From contig JADEYG010000007.1 in assembly GCA_016906335.1 (NCBI GenBank), forward strand, positions 744,001 to 808,000: DNA of 64,000 bases. The letters run 5' to 3'. Both the position numbers and the translations under genes were made by a program. This document shows, piece after piece, positions 1-11,418 of this stretch. The notes beneath the pieces were generated by a model. The model was not told the DNA's origin. It was given only the letters and a program-made list of their open reading frames with translations, and did no database searches. Each line of letters starts with the position of its first letter. The stretch's first letter is position 1. The stretch is from Novakomyces olei (taxonomy: Eukaryota; Ascomycota; Novakomycetes; Novakomycetales; Novakomycetaceae).

Positions 1-27
1 AATGTATTTGGTTTCTAATGTGACAAG

Positions 28-2244
28 ATCGAGCCGGAGCCTGAGTATATTCAGCACCGAATTTCGCTCTTTGAACGGCTAAAAGCGGAGGCTGATGCAG
101 AAATTGCGCAAAAGCCGCGTGAAGAAATTGTCGTGACTCTTCCAAGCGGAGAGACTCGAGTTGCAAAATCATGGGAAACAACGCCCTTTGAGATTGCGTC
201 ACAGATTAAGAAAAGTTTGACTGAAACCACAGTAATTGCAAAAGTGGATGGCCAACTTTGGGATATGCTGCGTCCATTGGAGGCTTCTTGTACTCTAGAG
301 TTTCTGGATTTTAATCATCCAGAGGGAAAACGTGTGTTTTGGCACTCGAGCGCCCACGTCTTGGGAGAAGCTGCCGAACTTCACTATGGCTCACATTTGT
401 GTATCGGGCCTCCAACGACTGAAGGGTTTTTCTACGAAATGGCAATCAAAGATCGTACAGTGAATCCAGCTGACTTCGGCGATCTCGAGACCCTTTTTCG
501 CGACGCTACAAAGCAAAAACAGAAATTTGAACGTTTGTTAGTGTCCAAGGAAAATTTGTTGGAAATGTTCAAGCATAATCCTTATAAACAGCACATAATT
601 AAGGATAAGATCCCTGACGGCACTTCTACTACCGTTTACCGTTGTGGGCCGCTTATCGACCTGTGCCTTGGCCCTCATTTGCCCCACACTGGCCGGATCA
701 AGTCCATGGCAGTTATGAAGGTGAGTATAGAGAAAATATAATATTTTTGTTAGATTGAACATGGTGCTAATATACAGAGCTCTTCATCGTACTTTTTGGG
801 CGATGCCAACAACGATCAGCTGCAGCGAATCTACGGAATTAGCTTCCCCGACAGCAAGCAAATGACGGAGTACAAAACTTTTCTGGCGGAGGCAGCAAAA
901 CGTGACCACCGTAAGATTGGCCGTGAGCAAGAACTTTTCTTTTTCAATGAACTTTCGCCTGGCAGTTGCTTCTTCTTACCCAACGGAACCCGGATCTACA
1001 ACAATCTAGTGAATTTGATGAAGGAGGAGTACCATAAACGAAAATACACTGAGGTCATTACACCAAACATGTATAACGCCAAGCTCTGGATGACTTCTGG
1101 TCACTGGCAAAACTACGCGGAGAACATGTTTTCCTTCGATGTGGAAAAAGAAAAGTACGCACTGAAGCCGATGAATTGCCCTGGCCATTGTGTCATCTTT
1201 GGACAGCGTGACCGATCTTATCGTGATCTACCTTGGCGTGTAGCAGACTTTGGTGTATTGCACCGTAACGAGTTTTCGGGTGCTCTCACTGGGTTGACAA
1301 GGGTACGAAGATTTTGCCAGGATGATGCACATATCTTTTGTACGCACGACCAAGTTGGCCAGGAAATAGAAGGCTGCTTTGATTTCCTCAAGCATATTTA
1401 CGGAATCCTAGGGTTTACTTTCAAACTTGAACTATCCACTCGCCCAGACAAGTTTTTGGGTAACGTTGAAACATGGAATGCGGCAGAGAAGCAGCTCGAG
1501 GATGCACTGAACAAGTTTGAGATGCCTTGGGAGCTAAACCCGGGCGATGGAGCTTTTTACGGCCCAAAGGTGAGTGGAAATGGAATAAAAGAAGAAAGAG
1601 AATGGTGTAAAAATTACAAATTTACGATTGATAAAACATGATTTACAGTCTATGTGTCGGAATTACTAACCAGCCAATTTTTAATTTTTACAGATTGATG
1701 TTAAGATTTCTGATGCACTTAATCGTGAGCACCAATGTGCTACTCTGCAGTTGGATTTCCAGCTGCCAGAGCAGTTCCAGCTGGATTACTATGCACAAGA
1801 CGGCCAAATGAAGCGTCCAGTCATGATCCATCGCGCTATTCTTGGCAGCGTGGAGCGCATGATTGCCATTCTCACCGAGCACTATGGAGGAAAATGGTAA
1901 GAGAGACAAAAAAGATCTTTACTAACAACAGGCCCTTTTGGCTTTCACCACGACAAGTCATGGTTGTCCCAGTGGCACCCAAGTACGAGGAATACGCACA
2001 GGCTATTCAGCAGCGGCTGTATGACGAAGGATTCTTTGCGGAAGCTGATTTGAGTGATAACACGCTGCCCAAGAAGGTTCGTTCTGCCCAGCTTGGTCAG
2101 TTCAATTACATTTTGATTGTGGGTCAAGAGGAAATGGACGCAGACGGTGTAAACGTACGTAAGCGTGACCATGAGTCTCGTGATCTTGTCAAGACGGACG
2201 AGTTTATTGCCCGTTTGAAGGAGCAGCGGCAGGCACGAGAGTAG
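28..2244 (+). CDS. THS1: Threonyl-tRNA synthetase, cytosolic (5' end outside window)
   Basis: Charges tRNA-Thr with threonine. Exons 28-720, 778-1569, 1694-1896 and 1932-2244 join in frame. The first visible exon follows a CTAAT...AG acceptor at 15-27, so the start codon lies upstream of the window. Visible in order: a TGS-type segment ([10 protein letters not shown]), the editing-domain [10 protein letters not shown] motif, class II motif 1 ([14 protein letters not shown]), motif 2 ([13 protein letters not shown]...[12 protein letters not shown]), motif 3 ([19 protein letters not shown]) and an anticodon-binding domain starting near [15 protein letters not shown]. Introns are 57, 124 and 35 nt; the last ends TACTAACAACAG. 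Family motifs are intact and co-linear. The only uncertainty is the missing N-terminus. Confidence 0.96.
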
Positions 2245-3037
2245 CTTGGAATGAACATATATTACGGGTAAAGTATAGATCCAAGTGGACGGCAGTTAAC
2301 AGCTATTTATAACAGAGTTTGAACAAAGTCGAGTAGATTAAATTTGCCTGTGATGAATCAGCTAGCTGTCTATTAGACATGGTGCCAAGTAAAATTTGAT
2401 CATAGAACTCTGTGTCTGGCGAGCGGGCGCCGATACACTTGTGAACTAAATCATAATGAACTATAAACAATTTGCGTATCAGTGTTGTGTTATCAATTTA
2501 CTTTAACGAGCTTGTAAAGTTGTATGTAACACTGTTTGGGATATTGCAGAGCAGTTCTCGTCGACACATATAATTTTTGTGTGTCCATACAGGTCCGTTA
2601 TATATTAATTATATACCACCGTTCTTATTGATTATCGAGATTATCAACCGACGAGTAGACGTCTTTTCGTTATTTAACACCGTGATCCCCAGCTATCATC
2701 GTCTATAACCCTAACCCTAACACTATTCCATAGCCATAATTTTAACAGATTAGATCCAGCCGACATTGTTAGACAATACTTGCCCATATATACAAGCAAT
2801 TGGCATTGTTTACACCAATGATGTCAATTGCCGTTTGCAGTTGTTTGCTGGTAAATATTCGGCGGGCCACTAATTGTGCGCGGGGGAAGTATTATATTTA
2901 TATAGCGATAAAATACCAATACATCACCGAACAATAACGGCTTCAAGGATCAAGAGGCGAAAAATTAAAATTGATAAAAATATACGGGAAAAACCTGTTA
3001 ATTCTTGCCGTCTGAAGGGGACTCGCCGTGCCTTTAA
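2245..3037. promoter_or_regulatory. Intergenic region with telomere-like motif upstream of the SLM1-like gene
   Basis: This is the 3' flank of the synthetase gene and the promoter of the SLM1-like gene. It contains two directly repeated CCCTAA units (ATAACCCTAACCCTAAC, 2705-2721) about 316 bp before the start codon, and A/T-rich stretches. No coding frame with codon character was found on either strand. The CCCTAA repeat is a plausible Tbf1/Teb1-type binding site by analogy with yeasts; binding is inference. Confidence 0.5.
2705..2721. promoter_or_regulatory. Telomere-type CCCTAA motif, SLM1-like promoter
   Basis: Two perfect CCCTAA units in tandem. It is one of several such motifs that lie in promoters in this window, so it is more likely a factor site than telomere debris. 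Confidence 0.5.
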
Positions 3038-6000
3038 ATGAGTTCACCGTCGCCGTCTCCGTCACCGGCACCGGCCGCTCAGAGCGCCGGCTTACAATCC
3101 AAGCGAAGTGTTTCACGACGCAGTTTCAACTCGAACAATAACAATAATGCTAATAATGTTAATAATGGCAATGCCAGTGGAGGAGGAGAAAAGCAGTCTG
3201 CCATTGCTCGGCACTCGTCGCTCGGCCGAAGATCGTCATTGGGACGGCACTCGTCGCTCGGGCAACGGTCTACCGTTTCGTCATTGGGCCGACGTTCCTC
3301 GCTTAAAGGCATAGACAATGCAAACGGACGGAGTATCGATAACCCTGACTCTGTGTACTTTAAACCTTTGCCAGTAGGCAGCGATCCTGCCAGTATTTTG
3401 GCACAAAGGTTCGTGGCCTGGCGTAATGTGCTGACGGATTTGATTGGGTACTTTGACAATATTGCGCAGTTGGAGATTCGCAAGGCTACTGACTTGCAAA
3501 AGATTGAGCAGTCCTTTAAAATACCATATGAGGATTACGAATTCTTTTTGCACGATGGAGGGATTCAGGACACGGGTAAAGTTCTCAAGGAGGCCATGCA
3601 GTTCCAGCTGGCAGAGTCTGCTGATTTTACACAACATATAACAGACACAATTCTGCCCCTGCTGCGAGAAAAACGTGGAGATTTAGTGAAAAAAGTTAAA
3701 ATAATCCGCTCGCTTAGCTCTGTGTTCAAGGATCATCCGTACGTACAGGCGAGTGATGCTACGCGTAAACAAGTTGGCAATTTGGGTGAAGCTCTGGCTT
3801 CTTGGGAGATGAACCCGGAACAAGTTGTCCCAAGAACTGACCCCTTTCTGGCTCGATTGGCGGTTGAAAAGCAAGTACTGGCTTCCAGTCAGGCAGAGCA
3901 TGATTTGCAAAGTGCCTTTCTCGATCTACAGCGTAACGGACGTAAGCTGGAGGTGGCTATAGTGGAGGCTATTCAGAGCGCCTTCAATGTTTACCAGACT
4001 GGTCTGCACGAAGAGGCTACACGAACAGTCGAGCTGTCTGAGCTTATGAAGAAGAACGTTGATTCTCTCCCACCAGACCGGGAATGGACGGCCTTTCTTG
4101 CCCGGGATCCGGCTTTTATTGAGGATGACTTGCCCTACAGACAGTTTGAACAGCTAGAGTACCCTGGACAGCATCATGTGGCAGTAAAGGAGATTCGTAA
4201 GGGTGTTCTTGAGCGCAAATCCAAGTACTTGCGCTCTTACTCGAGAGGCATTTATGCTCTGTCGCCTGCCGGGTTCTTGTACGAATTCAAGCCAACCACT
4301 GAGCAGCAACAGCTCTATTCTTCTGCGCCTGTAATGGCCCTGTTTCTGCCAAGATGTACGCTGGGAAAGCATGCAGAAGAGGGAGCTGCTTCTCATAGCT
4401 TCAAGATCAAAGGGGCCGATGAGTTTAGCACGCTAAAAAGCCAGCATACTTGGGTTTTCCGTGCCGAAACTCACCAAGAAATGTTGGAATGGTACGAGGA
4501 TATACGAAAACTTAAAGAGCTGCCCAATTTATCTTCAAAGCAGTGGAACGAATTCCTCCAGAGTCATCAAAAATCGGAAGAAGATTCCGATGTTGAACAA
4601 GACGAAGCGGACGAAGTTCCGTTTGCTCCGATCCAAGAAGAGCCAGAAGATTTTACTACGGCTGGAGAAAGAGCCAAATCTGTTGAGCCTCCTCGCAGTG
4701 ATATTGATGTTGCCTTTAGTGACGAGGCAGCTCAGCACATCGATTCTGATGCCTCTGAAGAAGCAGTTACTGGACCAGGAGCAAAAGGATTACAAGAGTC
4801 TGCAGGAATTGCAGCCGCACCCGGACTAGAAAAGAGTCAGGAGGAGAATATGGCAGGGAAGACTGGCACAGGATTTGGAGACACAGCTGGTGCGACTAAT
4901 GTTGAAGCAAAAGAGACCAGCCTTCCTGATGAAAGGCAGTTTAGTACTGAACAAGATAAGAGTACAGGACCAGATGGAGCCGCCTATGCTCAAGCTCAAG
5001 GGTCAAGTGGTCGTGGAGAAATAATAGCAGGCGGAGCTCTAGCTTCTGCTGGAGTTACTGCTGCGGCCTTGTCGGCCAACAAAAGGGAAGACAAGCCTGA
5101 AGAAACTATAGCAGAGGCAGAGCCAAAGACAAATGATTCTGCTGACGTCAATGGAAATAACAAAAACTCCATCTTTTCTAGTGCTGTTGCCGTGGGACAG
5201 CACGAGCCTGAGCCTTTGAACGCCCGTGATTCTTATGTGAATTATATACCAGGAACAAAAGAGCCTGTAGATGAGTCTCAGGAGGGGAAGGAGCTGACTG
5301 AAGAAGAAAAAGGGGGAGAGAAAGAAACAGGCTTAAAAGAGATTGGAGCGGGAGCGGGAGCCGGAGCAGTTGCTGGTATTGCTGCTAACGAGGCAGGCAA
5401 AAACAAAGACAAGGCAGAACAACTTGGCGCCCCAGAAACAGCTAAAGATGCTGAAACAACCGAAGAACCTGAAGCAAAAGAACCTGAAACAAGTAAAGAG
5501 CTTTATGAGCCTACTGCAAAAGAACCCGATTCTAAACCCGTGGAAGAAGAAACTTCTAATTCAATGGGAAAGTCAGGACCCTCAAATGAGCTAGACAAAG
5601 CTGAAGACTCAAAGCTGACAGCAAGCGATTTTGATGAGGGCAAAGAGAGTGCTATTCATCGACACGATTATGCTGAGGATGCACTTTTGGCTGGTGCAGC
5701 TGGAGCTACAGGAGCAGCAGCAGCTTCTGCAGTCGCGCGAGACGCACCTGAAACAGACAAGCAAAAGGATAAAGAGCCGACTGAGAAGAATACAGATAAC
5801 CCTGACCTAGGAGGGGAAAAGCAAGCTGCTTTGCCTGTGGAAGAGGGGAAACCGAGCCTCGTAAACAGACCGTCTTTCTTGTCGCTTCGCCCGGAGGAGC
5901 TGAATGCAAGTTCGGAAGAATTGAGCTCAAGCTCAGTCGGACAAGGATCAAGCCTGCCCTGGCGAAGCTCTCGAAATGTTTCTACCCTTTCTAGGCCTTA

Positions 6001-6139
6001 TGCTAAGGCCTCGAGTTCACGGGAACAGTTGTCTGTGGAGGAGTCAATTAGAGAAGCAGTTTTGGAGGCACCGGAAAACAATCCCAATTCTCACGTTTTT
6101 CCAGGTGTCTTTCCGACAAAGAGCAATCTTGGCGAGTAG
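3038..6139 (+). CDS. SLM1: SLM1/SLM2-like PH-domain protein (TORC2/PIP2 effector)
   Basis: Single-exon protein of 1033 aa. Residues about 1-110 are Ser/Asn-rich with short repeats (RHSSLGRRSSLG). A helical F-BAR-like region (about 115-370, LAQRFVAWRNVLTDLIGYF...) is followed by a PH domain (about 385-500, GVLERKSKYLRSYSRG...YALSPAGFLYEFKP...TWVFRAETHQEMLEWY), the layout of budding-yeast Slm1/Slm2. Those proteins bind PI(4,5)P2 at the plasma membrane and act with TORC2. The last about 500 residues are acidic and low complexity, with three short Gly/Ala-rich hydrophobic patches (about 663-680, 770-785, 885-900), so the protein is longer than the roughly 650-690 aa yeast Slm proteins. The ATG at 3038 is the first in frame. 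Family assignment is firm; the tail's role is unknown. Confidence 0.85.
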   Translation: MSSPSPSPSPAPAAQSAGLQSKRSVSRRSFNSNNNNNANNVNNGNASGGGEKQSAIARHSSLGRRSSLGRHSSLGQRSTVSSLGRRSSLKGIDNANGRSIDNPDSVYFKPLPVGSDPASILAQRFVAWRNVLTDLIGYFDNIAQLEIRKATDLQKIEQSFKIPYEDYEFFLHDGGIQDTGKVLKEAMQFQLAESADFTQHITDTILPLLREKRGDLVKKVKIIRSLSSVFKDHPYVQASDATRKQVGNLGEALASWEMNPEQVVPRTDPFLARLAVEKQVLASSQAEHDLQSAFLDLQRNGRKLEVAIVEAIQSAFNVYQTGLHEEATRTVELSELMKKNVDSLPPDREWTAFLARDPAFIEDDLPYRQFEQLEYPGQHHVAVKEIRKGVLERKSKYLRSYSRGIYALSPAGFLYEFKPTTEQQQLYSSAPVMALFLPRCTLGKHAEEGAASHSFKIKGADEFSTLKSQHTWVFRAETHQEMLEWYEDIRKLKELPNLSSKQWNEFLQSHQKSEEDSDVEQDEADEVPFAPIQEEPEDFTTAGERAKSVEPPRSDIDVAFSDEAAQHIDSDASEEAVTGPGAKGLQESAGIAAAPGLEKSQEENMAGKTGTGFGDTAGATNVEAKETSLPDERQFSTEQDKSTGPDGAAYAQAQGSSGRGEIIAGGALASAGVTAAALSANKREDKPEETIAEAEPKTNDSADVNGNNKNSIFSSAVAVGQHEPEPLNARDSYVNYIPGTKEPVDESQEGKELTEEEKGGEKETGLKEIGAGAGAGAVAGIAANEAGKNKDKAEQLGAPETAKDAETTEEPEAKEPETSKELYEPTAKEPDSKPVEEETSNSMGKSGPSNELDKAEDSKLTASDFDEGKESAIHRHDYAEDALLAGAAGATGAAAASAVARDAPETDKQKDKEPTEKNTDNPDLGGEKQAALPVEEGKPSLVNRPSFLSLRPEELNASSEELSSSSVGQGSSLPWRSSRNVSTLSRPYAKASSSREQLSVEESIREAVLEAPENNPNSHVFPGVFPTKSNLGE

Positions 6140-7254
6140 TATAAGGCAAATTGCGTTCGAGAATATCCTCTATTGCCGGTGAGACGAGGGTTGTAAGAAA
6201 ACAAGCCGGTTTGTGTGTTTTGGATTATTTATTTTGCAGACAAGTGCCGATTGTATTTTTGAAGGGAGAACGGCTATTAGTCATTCTACAAAGAATAGGA
6301 GGGAGGCCAATTTTCGCGCATAAAGAGGTTATATTATCGTTTACGAGCCAGAGAGCAATGGTCAAGAACGGTACTATGACACTTATTGTGGACGTGTTGT
6401 ACGATAGTTAAACTCGATTATTAGTAACATTAGTATTTTTAATTCATGTCTTTTCACAAGTAATCGTCCTCGCTACAGTGAACCCCACGCCTTGAAAACC
6501 CTGACTGAAATCAATAATGAAACACAGAAAACCCTGTGCAAGTCTATATGCGGAGACTAAAAATTTCACAGCCATTTTCCCGCATACGTGAACCGGTCAG
6601 CCTTTAGATCAATAGGACGTCCCGGAAACCGCGGAGAAGTGGGTGAGCGGCGTTAGTGAGACGCCTTCAAACTCAGAGAGGCATCTTTAAACCGCCTTGT
6701 CGAGTTGATCATAATACAAGGTTTCTGTGCGCGACTAAAACAAAAGCTTTCTATTATTTTATCCCTCATTTCATTACTATCTGTGCTACGCCGTCTTTTT
6801 AGAAAGAGCGGAGCCACTACGATAAATTTGTATTATACGTTGAAGTAGTGGAAATTCCTGTGGTATCAGAGTCGAAACTATACATTCGCCTGTGATTAGG
6901 CTTGTGTGAGAGGAGGTATTAAGGTATTTAAAATTGCTTTCTTTTCCTTTGTAACTGGGGGAGCACAGTAGCAAGTTTAAAGTTTCTTAATACCTGACTT
7001 TTCGATCTTTTCGCAACCTTTAGTTTTGCGCAGCAAAAGAGACAGGCGTACAAAGCGTTCAATAAGAACAATTTAGAAGGCGAAACCTCGTGTGTAAAGG
7101 CATAATCTGTATTAAGCCGACGTATCATATTGAGCTTGTACTTGATCTGTTCGTTGTGGGCCAAGGCAACACTGCCTACCGAACACTAGGAAGATTCATT
7201 TAATCCGGATTTGTTATATTAAATTCTAAAACGAAAAGCAATTGTATTTTCGGG
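6140..7254. other. Gene-free 1.1 kb between SLM1-like and NRD1-like genes
   Basis: No convincing protein frame was found on either strand. The part from about 6480 to 6730 has near-balanced base composition, unlike the AT-rich flanks. It contains a perfect 5-bp hairpin (GGCGT/ACGCC around 6650-6666) and several GGAAAC/AAACC motifs, so it may hold a structured RNA gene (see findings). The rest should include the promoter of the NRD1-like gene. Confidence 0.3.
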
Positions 7255-10200
7255 ATGGCGAATAGTTCTGCTCTTGCGGAAATCGATTCGCTCTTGCAAG
7301 CGCTTCTTGTCGCTAAGCCACCAGGCGTGTCTGGCAGCAAAATATCACGTATTACCGATTTATGTGTACAGAATGTCCAAGTATGATATGATCCCCCTAG
7401 ATTATGCAGGTCTCAACCTGTTTATGAAAATTCCTTTTCTCGTCGGTACTTTATACGAATTTTTATTTTTGCTTTTCCTCCTTCTCGAGGTGTTTTGTGA
7501 TGTTTACGGTCGCCATGAGCTTTAGATTTGATACTCTGAAGTAAAATAAAAAGAAAATTACACTTTTAGCAAAATCGGGAGACAGATTTACCGGCTCTGG
7601 ACATGATGCTCTTGTATGTTTCTTTTATTATGGACTTTAGGTGTTGATAATATACGGCTGAGACTTCACGCTTGTTACATAAGTTGGCAATTTCGCGTAG
7701 AAAGTGTACTGACTCGTTTTGCCTTGTCCGTCTAAGCTGCGATAATCTAGCTCAAATCTGGTCAAATAATATTATTCGACAATGGCGACCGTTTATCAGT
7801 TTTCATGTATACTTCAAGTTTTGTATTGATATGCATAACACCGGCATTATCTTTATTTAACTCTGAAAGCATACAACCTTTTTCCTGTCAGCTTTTTTTC
7901 TTGTTCCGAGACTCTTCATGATTGATCGTATAAAGTGCCGACAAAGACCCTTAAATATCAATAAATTTTGCTGACTTTTACAAGGATAATGCGCGGATTG
8001 TGTCCCAGATTTATACGCATTTCAAAAAGACGCCAGGCACTCATAAATTGGGAGCTTTGTACGTTGTAGACTCGATAGCACGTACGTGGCAGGAACTAGC
8101 GCGAAAGAACGGCCAGGACCTTAAACAGCCTCGGGATGCTTCTTATTCCGGCGGACTTAAGCGTATTACTGAGTGCATTGAGAGCTTGATGAATGATATT
8201 ACTCAAAACGCTCCACAAGATCAAATGGTAATCAAAAACATTTATGCAATTTTATTTTGGAGCTTTGCTCTATATTTTCGGTGAAGATACTACCGTTTGT
8301 TTTTTTCAACGCCTTTTTTCCGTTCATATGAGCAGTCAGATCTAACGGTTTAGGAACGTATCAGAAAGCTGGTAGATATTTGGGACAAGGCAGCAACTTT
8401 CCCGGCCGATGTAATTGCCAATATCCGCAGAAAGCATTTTCAATCCCCGCCGCCGTCGACGACTCCACCAATTGCGGCTCCGCCAGTGGATTCAACAGCA
8501 GGTACGTTACTCGAGCTTTGAATTAAAAGAGCATTTAATTTCAACAATAAATTAATATCCGAACAAACATTTTCTACTTTAATTTTGTTTACGCTTTATC
8601 GATCTGTGTATTTACATTTGCATTATACTTGATTCTCTTTATCAGAGACGCTATTGAAGAGTACTAACAGTATAGCCAAACCAGATACGGCTTCGATTCT
8701 AGCAGCTTTGGCCAGTATTGCCAAGCAGCCAAGCACAACACCAGCTCCAGCGGCCAAACCAGTTCAGGCTCCACCTGCCGCAGCTCCTGTAGCGGCTCCT
8801 ACCGCAGGAACTGCAGCTTCTCCACTGGCAGCTCTTCAGGCAGCTCTAGGCGGAAGGCAGGCGAGTCCCTCGATGCTACAGCCTTCACAGCCCTCTCAGG
8901 CTCCATTTGATGCTGGAGGATTAGGTGCCTTTATGAACAACAATCAGTTCCCACAGCAGTTTCCTCCTCAGCCTATGGCTTCCAACCCAATTTCTCCGCC
9001 TGCAGCAATAAATGCTCCAGGAGGCAATGGAGCCCTTAATCCTCAACAGATTCAGCTGATCCAAGTGCTTGTTGCCCAAGGTGTTCCTGCCGACAAAATC
9101 CAGGCTATAATTGCCTCGACAATGACGCAGCCACAACCAAGCAATTCTGGATTCGCATCTAGCCTTCCTCAGGCAACAAACTCTGGAGCTTTCAATGCAA
9201 ATTGGAATGGCGATGCTCAGCGAAGGCGATCTCGGTCGCGGTCTCCGCCTTATAACAGAGGCCGTTCGCCTATGCGCGATAGAGGTGGTGGAAGAAGGTT
9301 CCGGTCTAGATCACCCCCACCTCGAGGAGAAAGGAACCAGCAGCCTGGTGTTGTTTCTGATATGAAAAACACAGAGGCGCGTCTCTACCAACATGATCCT
9401 TCAATACCCCCGGGTCATATTCGTGTCTACTCCAGGACACTTTTTGTTGGAGGCGTCACAGAAAGGTGAGATTTAATTTGAGTATAAACATGAATGATTG
9501 TTTATGCTAGAGCACATATAATTTTTCTTGTTTATTATTTATTATTTATTATTTATTATTTATTATTTATTATTTATTATTTATTATTTATTATTTATTA
9601 TTTATTATTTATTATTTATTATTTATCAGTTACAAGACCCAGTTTATTTATGGATAAAAGTACTAATACACTAGTGTGGATGAGCAATTGTTGCGCGAGT
9701 TGTACGGCCGTTTCGGTCCAGTGCAAAGTATAATAGTCGGCCATGGACAAAGGCATGCTTTTGTGAAACTCCATCGACGCCGTGATGCAGAGACAGCGAG
9801 AAATGCGATGGAAGCGTATCCCGTAAACGATACGATTCTAAGGGTATACCAAATATCATTTTACAGTATTTTGTTTGCCGTGTTCATTTTATTCTAGATT
9901 TTAATATTTACATTCATTGCTTTATATTTATTAAATAAATTTTGGTTTTATTTATTTGCATATATTATTATTTATCTTTTTTTTCATGTTACAGCGATAA
10001 TCGAATCTTTATTATGGTTTAGTAAATCCTTTTGCAATACTAACGTCAGACAAAATGGGGAGTCGGATTCGGGCCGAGAGATTGCAGCGATTATACGACA
10101 GGAATCAGTACAATTCCGCTCAGTGCCCTAACGGACGCTGACAGACGATGGATGCTATCGGCCGAGTGGGGCGGAACAGGAGGGCAGCCTTTGGAAGAAG

Positions 10201-10514
10201 GGGTTATTGTAGAAGAGCCAGATATCGAAATTGGCTCTGGAGTCAGTTCCAAGGCAATGAGTAAACGAACTGGCCGTGGAGGTGGTCGCCACCAGGGCTC
10301 CAGGCGCGGAGGAGATGACTCGAGATCTTCAATGCCGTCTTCTGGAATGGATATGCCTTCTCAGCACCAATCGTATGGTTCTACGGGAGCAAGTCTACCG
10401 CCTTTCCCAATGATGCCTTTGCTCCAGGGACTCACTGGCTCCTCGGGCGCTCCGGGCACTCAGAGTCCCGGGTCTGGAAGTAATTCGACGCCTTTGCCGC
10501 CGTGGCAGCGGTAG
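7255..10514 (+). CDS. NRD1: NRD1/SEB1-like CID + RRM protein (Pol II termination/RNA processing)
   Basis: Binds the Pol II CTD and nascent RNA during termination and RNA surveillance. Six exons fit: 7255-7380, 7985-8227, 8354-8501, about 8646 (or 8676)-9465, 9675-9843 and 10050-10514. The N-terminal CID reads VSGSKISRITDLCVQNVQ | DNARIVSQIYTHFKK...PGTHKLGALYVVDSIARTW. It is followed by an Ala/Pro/Gln-rich linker, an SR/RG-rich segment, an RRM (RTLFVGG...HAFVKLHRRRDAETARNAM) and a conserved WGVGFGPRDCSDY block, the order seen in yeast Nrd1 and fission-yeast Seb1. The first intron is long (604 nt). The fourth contains a 7-bp tandem repeat (9531-9625). The exon 4 acceptor is ambiguous because both AGs keep frame. 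Confidence 0.9.
9531..9625. repeat. (TTTATTA)n tandem repeat inside an NRD1-like intron
   Basis: About 13 perfect or near-perfect copies of a 7-bp unit fill the middle of the intron at 9466-9674. The branch/acceptor segment TACTAATACACTAG lies intact just downstream, so splicing should be unaffected. Because the unit is 7 bp, all frames stay open in this stretch. Confidence 0.95.
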
Positions 10515-10650
10515 TTTTGTTTCAGGACTAATAATATTTAATTTGTGATAGTATTCAGTCTAATTTAATCAGTTTTGGGTCAATTTTGGCAAGTAGAATA
10601 AATAATAAATAAAAATAATGAACAATAAATAAAACTAATAAACAATAAAC

Positions 10651-10651
<1 letters not shown>

Positions 10652-10687
<36 letters not shown>
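10652..10687. repeat. 36-bp poly(A) tract
   Basis: An uninterrupted run of 36 A residues, followed by CAAAACAAAAC, in the 3' flank of the NRD1-like gene and just beyond the 3' end of the opposing OB-fold gene. No target-site duplication or retroposed body was seen, so it is recorded as a simple repeat. Confidence 0.9.
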
Positions 10688-10688
<1 letters not shown>

Positions 10689-10755
10689 AAAACAAAACAA
10701 AAAATCTATTGATTGTTCAAATTTCATGTCAATGTAATTCAATTAAATAGTCAAG

Positions 10756-11418
10756 CTAGAGTATAGGCGTGTCGGCGGGCACCATTTGGCTCTCGCGATT
10801 CTGCAAAATCAAAGTCTCTCGAGCCCAGGTATCCAAAGCCCGGCACTCTGCAGAGAGAGCCGAATGTACTCCCAAATCATACGGGACAAACGCGTCATTC
10901 TCGACGCGTCCAACACGAGCAATACGCGTCCGGCCTTTACGCGATCCCAGTGTAATAGACCCACGAAACCTGCTGGCGCCCACGTCCGATATGAGCAGCA
11001 CGTCGAGGGCACGTGTGCTCGCTAAACGGGAGCCCAGCTCGTCGCCCCAACAGGCACAGGGCATTCCATAGTGCGAAGCGTCAGCGAGAACGAGTTTGGT
11101 CAAAGTGACTCGCTCATTGCCGACGTTTGTCCGCACTTGCATTGACAGTGGGCGAGTACAGACGACGGATAGCACATTGAATGAGCCATTGCCCACGGCC
11201 AGAGCGACTCGGCAGAGTGGGGTCACATTTGAGACTGCTTCAGTTGCTAATGGCTCTCTGTTATAATCGTGAAACGACGCGTCCCACAGGTCGGCCGCCT
11301 CAAGTACAGCCTCTTGCACGTGTGACTCCGTCAGCTGACGCCAAGAGGGTACAGCTTCATCCGCCAGTGCTCGCGAGCTTGTTTGAGCTGGCAAAGTTAG
11401 AGGACTGTAATCGCGCAA
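10756..11418 (-). CDS. OB-fold protein of unknown role (5' end unresolved)
   Basis: The open frame ends at 10756 and stays open upstream to the tandem repeat, but has no suitable ATG near its beginning. A 5' exon is probably missing; an acceptor-like CTAATTTGCGCGATTACAG lies at about 11404-11422. The centre reads as a single-strand-DNA-type OB fold: ERVTLTKLVLADAS, then GMPCACWGDELG, then DVLLISDVGASRFRGSITL, then SRKGRTRIARVGR. This pattern resembles OB folds of RPA-like and shieldin-2-like proteins, but no catalytic motif is visible. It converges with the NRD1-like gene. Coding status is well supported by composition and fold pattern; identity is not. Confidence 0.6.
   Translation of the reverse strand: MRDYSPLTLPAQTSSRALADEAVPSWRQLTESHVQEAVLEAADLWDASFHDYNREPLATEAVSNVTPLCRVALAVGNGSFNVLSVVCTRPLSMQVRTNVGNERVTLTKLVLADASHYGMPCACWGDELGSRLASTRALDVLLISDVGASRFRGSITLGSRKGRTRIARVGRVENDAFVPYDLGVHSALSAECRALDTWARETLILQNRESQMVPADTPIL

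Noticed and set aside
2705-2721. Telomere end or subtelomere
   Set aside because: Only two CCCTAA units, embedded between conserved housekeeping genes; similar short motifs recur in several promoters.
3079-3483. Minus-strand frame inside the SLM1-like gene
   Set aside because: Shadow of the Ser/Asn repeat coding region; no family features and fully overlapped by a conserved gene.
10652-10687. Retroposon (SINE or processed gene) marked by the poly(A) tract
   Set aside because: No body, no target-site duplication and no similarity to a gene upstream of the tract.
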